Positions 1 to 20,201 of a DNA stretch of 20,201 bases are shown one piece after another. The number at the start of each line of letters is the position of its first letter. Positions within the stretch are counted from its first letter, which is position 1. Position numbers and translations under genes: made by a program. The notes under the pieces are model-generated. The model was not told the DNA's origin and did not search any database. It was given only the letters and a program-made list of their open reading frames with translations. Origin of the DNA: Silene noctiflora (taxonomy: Eukaryota > Streptophyta > Magnoliopsida > Caryophyllales > Caryophyllaceae); the NCBI GenBank assembly GCA_009801015.1, contig VHZZ01001815.1, positions 105,446 to 125,646 on the forward strand, in the 5' to 3' direction.

Positions 1-580
1 TTGAAGTGATCTAATTAAATTGATAGTATGAACGTGCTTCCTGAAATCTAGCAAGTGCAAAAAACCTTTGAATTGTTGACTTTCAACCACAGAGCTGAGT
101 CTGTGGTGGTTGTTATTTTAAAGAAGATATCAAATCTGTCTAATTTAAGCATGTTTAATTATTCCCTTAAATTGGAATTTAATGAGCAGCTTTTGACTGT
201 TTCTTAGTATGAAAAATATTTTAGTAAATAATTGCTTGTACATTTTAATATTTGTTACTTTTAATAGGTTATTAATTTATTGACTCAATCATTTTATAAA
301 TATTATAACTCCAAAACTTGGGAGAGACGGTCTCGCAACAAGTTATCAGGGAGAGCATTTTTTCGTACCCGGTTATGTGTTTTTCATAACCATTTTTTAT
401 TCAACTAATACTAAGGTGATCGGTAATTTGACTAACAAACCATTTGGTGATTTGTTCTTTTGATTAATACTCCGTAGTGGTTAATGTGATGTCAGTTGTG
501 TAGTGTGCTTTAAAATAGGAAGTTTATTCACAGAAAAAGTTGCTTTTTAATTGATTCTACATTGAACAGGAAGCGATCAA
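1..580. other. Upstream region: AT-rich leader, promoter or 5'-UTR intron
   Basis: No coding potential is visible. TATAAATAT at 295-303 is a possible TATA box. A palindrome GAGAC-G-GTCTC lies at 324-334, and a 7-bp hairpin (GGTTATG/CATAACC) at 371-391. The T-rich run ending TTGAACAG at 569 would also make an acceptable 3' splice site, so the nearest upstream sequence may be a 5'-UTR intron and the promoter may lie further upstream. Nothing here fixes the transcription start. Confidence 0.35.
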
Positions 581-584
581 ATGG

Positions 585-13674
<13,090 letters not shown>

Positions 13675-14429
13675 TGACTATCTACAAAGACCTGGCTGAT
13701 CTAAACTGGCGTGCTTATTTCTTCACTATAATCCCAGGTGTTCTCCCATTCTTGTACTACAGATTTGTGAGCTCATTGAAGATTGGAACTGTTTGTCGGC
13801 TACAAGCATGTTTGGTACCTTTTACCCTTAAGTAACATGCGTTGACCACAGGCTTGTTGTACGGTCGCCCTTGGTAACGTTTGTTACTGCAAGCTTGTGT
13901 AATGGTGTGTTGCTTATTTTAGATTAAGATATTGCACGTATTCTTATAGATGATACGAAATACCTTGACACAGATTTTTGTTTAAAAACCACCTCTTTAT
14001 GAAACGACAGAATGGGTAGTTACTTTTGACCCCAACCTTCTAGCCTCTGGTCTCTGGTGTCATGTTGTGGATAATACAAAAGGTTATATGTCGTATAATG
14101 TTGAAGGCAGCAAAGACAAATGGTGTTTGTTGACTCAACCATCTTAAACCTTTCTACATGAGATACCCCTCTTCTATTTTGAGTAAGGAAAACAGCGTAT
14201 CAAATATTATTATCCTCTTCTCAATTCCTAATCTAAATTGAAAATAAGACGGTAAATGTAATGGAAAGAGTAATAAGTAAAAACTGACCTCTTAATGTAA
14301 TTGTTTTTTGATGCCCGAGGATAGCCTAATTGTTCAAATGAAAGTACTACAGACATTACTAAGATACACAAGGAAGGTACATCATGTAGAAATGAAATCA
14401 TCTTTGTCGCCTGTCAATCGGTGTCCACA
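13675..14429 (+). other. 3' UTR and spacer downstream of AlaRS
   Basis: The sequence after TGA is TG-rich (for example GGTGTGTTGCTTATTTTAG near 13905), as in plant far-upstream polyadenylation elements, with A-rich near-signals afterwards. A poly(A) site around 13930-14000 is plausible, but no AATAAA is present to fix it. The remainder is AT-rich with no gene seen. Confidence 0.4.
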
Positions 14430-15806
14430 ACTAAGAGTATTGTGGGATGATCGATGCCTCCTTTTCAAGGCGTACCACTGAGAGGTGGTTGGTTGATGCA
14501 TAAATTAAGAGAGCTTATCGACACCAAAAGCCGCATCTAGGTGATGTAAGGGCATTGGCGACCAAAGGAATGCCATCATGGAGAGTGAGCCTAATTGATG
14601 CATAATAATGGGTAAAGCCTAATTGGTCTCATTGGGTTTTTTCACACCCACTTACCAACAGTATGGGTTATGATGATAGTACTCGCAATCTTAATCTTTT
14701 GGTTAAAGATTTCGTATCCCCTGATAAAAACAATGGGATGTTTGCAATTCATCCAATTTAGTGGATAACGATATTGTTAATCGGATTACAAACATTCCAC
14801 TGCCACATAATGATATTCCAGATACCCTCCTTTAGGGGGTGTCCGTGGATGAAAATTTCTTTACCAAAACAGCGACATGGTTAGCACAAGGGATGTTCGA
14901 TCAAAGTTTTGACAAATGTGAATTTCAGTGGATTTGGAAATTGAATATTTTTTCGTTGAAAAGCCTGTGTTGACGGCCTCCCAACGAAAGGTAGGCTTCT
15001 CAAAAATCATATTAATGTCTCATCTCATTGTGTTTTGTGCAACCATCCCATTGAAAACAAATATCATTTCTTTTACAAATGTCGCTTAATTGGTTCCGTT
15101 GTCCAAGGCATGAACATTATTAACTTTAATAATTTTCGTCAAATTATGATAATATTGCAAGTCAAAGTTTCCTAATGAAACTCAATTATCTCAAAGACTT
15201 AATTTCAAAAGATATTTTATTAAGATGATATTTTATTTGGTGGAATGCATGATATAGAAATGATATTACCTTCAGTAATGTTCATATCGATTTTAGTAAA
15301 CTTATTATTTTATATAATAATAGCATTAAGATCTTGAATGAGACTTGAATGAGACTAGACATAAGGATCTCAACAATCCCAAGAAAGACGAGGCAGTTAG
15401 AAACACTACCGGTAGAAAAAATCTGGTGGGAAAAAACAAAGACGGTTTTCTAAAGCGAAACTTTGACGGATCGAAATTAGATGGGCATAAAGCTTCTTTA
15501 GGATATGGTATAAGAGATCATAATGGTAAAGTCGGTTTGTTAGGAGCAAAAAATTGTGGATCTAATAGCATTTTGTTGCAGAAACCCTAGCATTAAAAGA
15601 AGGAATTTTAATAGTTGAAGGTGATAATTTATGGGTTATTAACTCTATTCGTGGTACTTAGCATATTCCTATGCAAATTTCAAATGTTATCAAAGATGTG
15701 AAACTAAATCTTCATTTCTTTGAGAAAGTGACTATTAAACATTGTTTTCGTGAAGCTAACAAATTGCTGAGTTAATGGCTTCTATTGGACATTTCTAGGT
15801 GGTTTA
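14430..15806 (+). pseudogene. Degraded LINE-type retrotransposon ORF2 fragment (zf-RVT and RNase H regions)
   Basis: Conceptual translation over several frames gives the 3' end of a plant non-LTR retrotransposon polyprotein. In order: LRVLWDDRC near 14425-14455, the linker before the zinc region; FDKCEFQWIWKLN near 14920; the zf-RVT domain near 14965-15095 (LPTKGRLL, then HCVLCNHPIENKYHFFYKC); and an RNase H-like domain from about 15460 (FDGSKLDG, LALKEGI, VEGDNLW, CFREANK). Damage includes stops at 14833, 15250 and 15659 and frame changes near 14960, 15580 and 15770. The last catalytic-type position appears as Glu rather than Asp. The reverse transcriptase domain is absent, so this looks like a 5'-truncated, inactive copy. 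The left limit is uncertain. Confidence 0.85.
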
Positions 15807-15917
15807 ATAGCCGATGACTTCAACTCACCTCGCTCATCCGAAAGGATGAGATAGGTTGGTCCTATCCAAGAGGATACACCTAATTTTCCTACCTTATAAA
15901 AAAAGGGTCATAACAAG
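15807..15917 (+). other. Probable 3' tail region of the LINE fragment
   Basis: Short non-coding sequence between the RNase H remnant and the GC-rich repeat. It has an A-rich run at about 15898-15905, as expected near a LINE 3' end. CTCATCCGAAAGGATGAG at 15834-15851 is a perfect 8-bp-stem hairpin. No target-site duplication was identified. Confidence 0.4.
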
Positions 15918-16275
15918 CTTAGAGTTGAGCATGCACGCACGAGTAGAGCTATGCGCTGGGCTAGACTGCGGGTTGGGTTGAGTCAAGAGGTGGGCCGAGC
16001 TGAATGCCAGCAGCTCAGGCACAACAAAAAATAAGGATCGGGCTGGGCCGGGTTAGTATCGGGCCAGTTTTGTCGTGCTCGAGCCCGACTCATTGAATAG
16101 TAGGCTAATGCTTGGCCTTCATATAATTTTTTATTTTTGTTTGGACCGGGCCGGGCCGACAAAATTATGGCACTAGCCCCGCCCGAGGATGACACTAAGC
16201 TGGGCTGAACTGACACTAGTGATGGTCGGGCCTGCCGAATTAGCCCGCTACGATACACAACTCTACCCACGACCA
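15918..16275. repeat. GC-rich GGGCCGGGC-type dispersed repeat
   Basis: A sharp GC-rich island in AT-rich surroundings, built of irregular GGGCTGGGCCGGG and CGGGCCG words on both strands. An open frame on the minus strand here is a composition effect with no protein-like features. The family is unidentified. Confidence 0.5.
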
Positions 16276-17187
16276 ATCAAGGTAATTATGAGCTGTGTTG
16301 AATGAGAAACAAACCAAGAGGATGTGGTTCAAGTTAATTATACTACTGCGTATAATTAATTTTTGTATTTTTACTATTGTGAAGTTTAAAGACTTGAACT
16401 TTAAACATGTGTGAAAGTATTAGAAATTATATAACGTAAATATACAAAAACAAATGAGAATTATTTTGAGATTAAGAAATTATGTTCCTTCAAATAAAAG
16501 TTTTGTTTTCACATAAGCACTTATAAAATATTTTTTTTCCACACCCAAACAAAATATTGTGTACATCAGTACATATGACATGTTCTATGGGAAGAAAGTG
16601 CCCTGACCGGGCCGAGCTGCACCAGCTTGAGTCGGACTCAGGGGAGCTCTAAATTGGGTTAGGTGTGGGTCAAACCAAGTAAATTTAACTTTTTTTTTTT
16701 CAAAAAAATGTTGATTTTTAGGAAAAATATAGGGTTGGGTAAAATTATAATAATTTTTTAATATAATTTCTGAAAATATCTCTAATTAATGTCACTACAT
16801 ATTTCGTAAGAATCAAAGCATATGTAGTTCTTAATTTACTTACGTGACGCAGGTAGTCAAGTGTCATTAAATCATCCTCCTTTTTTTCATTAATTATATT
16901 ACTTGTCCGACCATGACATCTTATCGTTGGGTCTTATGATTTGAAGGCGTAGTCTCATTCGTGGAATTTATGAGATTATGCCTTGAGAGTGAGACTTTTT
17001 TCTTTTAGGCATCGATCGAAGTAAAGATCAAAGTCATTACTGGAATCAAATAGGGTTAGTGGGTCGCTCATTTATTCATGACAATGAAAGTTCAAAGAAA
17101 AAAAGAGTTAAATAAACTTATTACATTGTTATTTCGCCCTCCACGAGTGTTTGCCTATAAACACATATATTTGCTCGGTAAAAAGAT
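16276..17187. other. AT-rich spacer with a second GC-rich fragment
   Basis: No gene is visible. At 16605-16680 a GC-richer piece (CCGGGCCGAGCTGCACCAGC) resembles GGGCCGAGCTGAATGCCAGC at about 15993, so it is probably another fragment of the same repeat. The rest is AT-rich. Confidence 0.45.
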
Positions 17188-17257
17188 ACTCCCTCTATTC
17201 ACTTTAAGTGATTTCGTACATTTGATTAAAATAGATCTTACATATCTTATCTAAACA
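17188..17257. mobile_element. Possible Stowaway-like terminus, truncated
   Basis: TACTCCCTCTATTCACTTTAAGTG resembles a Stowaway end preceded by TA. No partner terminus was found, and the long-TIR element begins at 17258, so it may be a truncated copy. Confidence 0.3.
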
Positions 17258-18108
17258 GTTTTTGTCAGAAACTACCTTTTATTTAGAGTTATTTATGAAC
17301 AACCACCTTTCATTTTTTTGACTTTTCACTACCTTTTATTTCTTCTTTTAGCAAAAAAATAAACTACCAAAAATCCACTTCGGCAAAAAAAGTCAATTTT
17401 TCGGCATTGCCTTGCTCTTTTCTCCTTTTCCCCCACATAATACCCAGATTTCTCCCTTTATTCACCCAACAAAATATGAAAAAACTCATCTCCATACCCA
17501 GTGCCCTATCAAAAGTCTCTTTCAAGCAATGCAACGCATCCCAACCATCACAATCTCCCTCTCCGTCGTCACCTTTACTGCCTCCTTTACCTCTGCCCTT
17601 ACATTTTGACAACCTTATAAGCTACTTAAATTATAATTCATTAACTTCATGCCCATCTTAGTCATATAAAAAGTACTTTCTTTTTCTCTCTACGGCGAAG
17701 ATGGTGAGTATAAAAAAACTCATGAGATAGCAGGCAAGTGAGTTCCTAAGGGTGAATCCATGATGATTTTTGAATAGTTAATACTAGGCGTCGATTTTGC
17801 CCATAATAGAGCATAATTGTCGAAGAAGAATTTACCATATTCAGTTAAATGTTGATTGTGATGGTGATTAATGTTAGGTTTAATCAATTTTTATTGTCAA
17901 TTATTAAGGTTATGAAGTAAAGAGTTAAATTACATGAAAATGGTAAGTCAACTCTAAAGAGTTGACTTTTTTTTTTGTTGGCAGAAGTGAATTTTTGGTA
18001 GTCTTTTGCAAAAGGAAGAAATGAAAGGTAGTGGAAAGCCAAAAATAAAAATGAAAGGTACTTATTCATAAATGGCCTAAATAAAAGGTAGTTTTGACAA
18101 AAAAAAAC
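17258..18108. mobile_element. Long-TIR non-autonomous DNA transposon, Mutator-like candidate
   Basis: Roughly 140 bp at each end are inverted copies. Left: GTTTTTGTCAGAAACTACC, then repeated CTACCTTTTATTT words, AGCAAAA, CTACCAAAAATCCACTTC and AAAGTCAA. The right end carries the complements in the same order. Long TIRs with subterminal repeats and an 851-bp size suit a Mutator-like element. The interior (about 17400-17950) shows no convincing protein. Flanks give no exact 9-bp duplication, so the class is tentative. Confidence 0.65.
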
Positions 18109-20130
18109 CACTATCAAAATGTTGGTGTCTTAAAAGATAAACTTTAAAGACGTGTACATATTCGTCTTAAAATTAATAAAGGTCAAATAAAAAACCTTGC
18201 TTATTCAGATCAGACAGGACAAACATTTTTATTTGGGTCACGATTTTCGCAGTATACATTTTGCTCATTGCAGTACATGGTTGATAATTATACCCCACTC
18301 TTTTCCCTTCCATTTTCCCTCTATAACCTCTCACTTAATGTTTTCTCTCTAATGTATTGTCAAAACAATCGGTGAAAGCATTCGTTCATCTCAAATTTCA
18401 CAGACATTACTTTGGCGGTTGATGTCGACACCAGGGGAGGGGCTACGCCGGCCGGTGGTGAGTCGACGACGGTGGGGATAAGTCGCCTGGGAGAGAACGG
18501 CGGTACGACGTCGGCGGTGAGAGGACGGTTGTGAGAGTACGAAGGTAAGACGACAGCGTGACATGACGATTGTGAGAGGACTCCGGTGAGTGACCGGTAA
18601 TGAGTAAACGACGATTTGGATAATTGATTTTTTTTAGATAGTACCCTAATTTGAAAAAACTAAACTATAGCAATAAATAGTCAAATTAAAAGTAAAATAA
18701 GATTAGCGAATTAATTACATGTTCATCATTTGAATAATTGTTCATAATTGAAGAATTTTAATGTAGCTGAAGATGGTTAAAGTTTCAATATTAGAGAGAA
18801 GGGAGAGAGAATTAGATTTAATGTTTTTTTAGTGAAAGACAAACAAATGAAAAGTTTGATACAAAAAATATTCTGATGAGTAAAAAATGTAATGTGAAAA
18901 TAAATTAGATTTTATTTTTACCATTCTTATTTAATCATTTTAAAATCTAAGATTAATATTCCCCAAGTAAAATAATTTATGATATTATCCACATGTAAAC
19001 TGGAGTAGTTTTAAAGAAAATCGAGTAATTGAGTACATCAAGTTTCCTTTATTACGGGTCAAGTATTGTTCATGTGGATAGATAAGACAAAATAGAATGC
19101 TACGAGTACTAGGCACTTTGTTTTTTTTATCCACCTATATAAGTAGAGTATTTGACCTATTTAAGCTTGCGACGAATATGAGTATGGACGACCAAATGGG
19201 TCAAAACTAAAGTGTAATGTCCCTATAGTATGCCATATGTCACATTAGCCTTGGATAAATAGCCTGGATGAAAGCATGACGACGTACACTTTCCTTTTCA
19301 TCTTAATAGTTGTCAATACTTGTGGCTGCAGCCTGGAAATATAATAACGCGTTTATAGATAATACAATAAAGCTTCAACCTTAAAAACCACATATTTTCA
19401 TGCATGTCTTCCACTTTATCCCACAAATATAACACTGAATCTTCTTGAATTCGGATCATATTTCGTCACAAGTTGAAGATGCAGTTTGTCGGGATATTGA
19501 TCACATTTGTCATTAAAATAGTGACATTTTAACTTTTTCTTAACTTGTGACGAAAAGTGTGCATCTTAACGAAAATTGGTGCAAGCAAATATAAAAACCT
19601 CCTTTATTAAATAAAATAAAATTCTCTAGTAAAGTTGGTTGCATATATGTACAACTAACCCAATGATTGACAACTTAAACCCCTCCATCTAAATTAAAAG
19701 CATTTTTTTTTGTGCCAACTTATGAAGTATTTGTCAACCTTACATTGAGAATAGTTACAATAGTATAATTAATCAAAGGATAATGGTAAAGACACCATTA
19801 GGATTGTTGTTAAAAATTTACTCCGTAATAGATTTTCTAAAAGGAAAATAGTGCGGAGTATTATTAATACTATTAAAGCAAAAGCCAATATACAACAAAA
19901 TGCTTATGTGTCAAATTGTGGTTGATAGACCGTATATTATACACGTAAGTACATGACTTCAAAATACGGAACATAAGTTACCCATGAAACCTATTATACA
20001 TTTATACATCCAAATAAAAACTACCCACTACTCCATTCTCCAACTTGATTCTATCTCATCGTCAACCTCCATCTTCTCACTTTATTTTTATTTTTCAATC
20101 TCTTCTCATCAGAACGGTATATCAACTCAG
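18109..20130. other. AT-rich intergenic region with small inverted repeats
   Basis: No gene is recognised. A GC-rich island at about 18416-18615 (repeated GACGG, GGTGAG and GTGAGAGG words) holds only short ORFs, for example 20 codons from 18421. Small inverted repeats occur at 18905-18914/18941-18950 and 19819-19825/19854-19860. The clearest pair is at 19461-19555. The remainder is AT-rich without visible structure. Confidence 0.5.
19461..19555. repeat. Inverted repeat, 14-bp perfect arms
   Basis: TTTCGTCACAAGTT at 19461-19474 is exactly inverted at 19542-19555, enclosing 67 bp. It may be a small MITE remnant, but no target duplication was seen. Confidence 0.7.
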
Positions 20131-20134
20131 AGTA

Positions 20135-20201
20135 ATGAGCGACACTTATCTCTGGCGAACAACACTACCTCTCGGTTGGGTGGCCAGTTTACTGAAGTCA
20201 T
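20135..20201 (+). CDS. Possible 5' end of a further gene, cut by the window
   Basis: After a CT-rich stretch (about 20035-20112) resembling a plant 5' UTR, an ATG at 20135 (A two bases upstream, T at -3) opens a frame that stays open for the last 67 bases. Twenty-two codons are too few to identify anything, and chance or retrotransposon leader sequence explains it equally well. Confidence 0.15.
   Translation, partial: MSDTYLWRTTLPLGWVASLLKS

Noticed and set aside
371..400. Hairpin followed by a T run resembling a terminator
   Set aside because: Intrinsic terminators of this type are bacterial; here it is an incidental hairpin in AT-rich plant DNA.
15983..16276. 97-codon minus-strand open frame
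   Set aside because: It lies in the GGGCCGGGC-rich repeat; its Arg/Ala/Pro/Ser composition follows the base bias, and no domain or conserved pattern is visible.
17364..17661. Overlapping 65-84 codon frames on both strands
   Set aside because: They are inside the long-TIR element, pyrimidine-rich and low in complexity; neither frame shows a signal peptide or domain.
19819..19860. TACTCCG/CGGAGTA pair as a tiny transposon
   Set aside because: Only 7-bp arms over 42 bp with no target duplication; such short words recur by chance and in several places here.

Overview
The window is plant nuclear DNA, almost certainly from a eudicot. It holds one long intron-rich gene with GT-AG introns, several miniature transposons in its introns, and a downstream stretch that looks like transposon debris. 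Motifs such as TACTCCGT-type termini and GAGAC-N-GTCTC palindromes recall repeats common in Caryophyllales genomes. That placement comes from memory and is only suggestive.

The only gene I can assemble in full is on the + strand, 585 to 13674. It has 23 coding exons and encodes a 998-residue alanyl-tRNA synthetase of the cytosolic/mitochondrial plant type. Every exon junction keeps frame. The catalytic core, tRNA-recognition region, editing domain (H641, H645, C760, H764) and Gly-rich C-terminal domain are all intact. The first ATG (585) has a weak context and precedes an Arg/Ser-rich mitochondrial-type presequence. A second in-frame ATG (717) in a better context would give the cytosolic form. 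A 10-codon upstream ORF (581-613) overlaps the first start.

The introns hold most of the structure. Intron 6 contains a 278-bp Stowaway-like MITE flanked by TA. Intron 13 contains a 187-bp hAT-like MITE with a perfect 8-bp target-site duplication, and the window's single N lies inside it. Intron 18 contains a nearly complete 184-bp foldback nested inside other inverted repeats, and this intron splits the CGGTH editing motif. Introns 8 and 9 carry G-rich and C-rich tracts of opposite polarity. Intron 19 has an exact 25-bp direct repeat.

Downstream, 13675 to about 14430 is 3' UTR and spacer. From 14430 to 15806 lies a degraded LINE-type retrotransposon carrying the zinc-binding and RNase H regions. 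It is followed by GC-rich repeat fragments (15918-16275 and 16600-16680), AT-rich spacer, and an 851-bp element with long inverted termini (17258-18108) resembling a non-autonomous Mutator-like element. The rest is AT-rich with small inverted repeats. The last 70 bp may be the start of another gene, but the window cuts it.

I do not see a new multi-gene system. The most distinctive points are the layered start-site arrangement of the synthetase and the hairpin-rich intron inside its editing motif.
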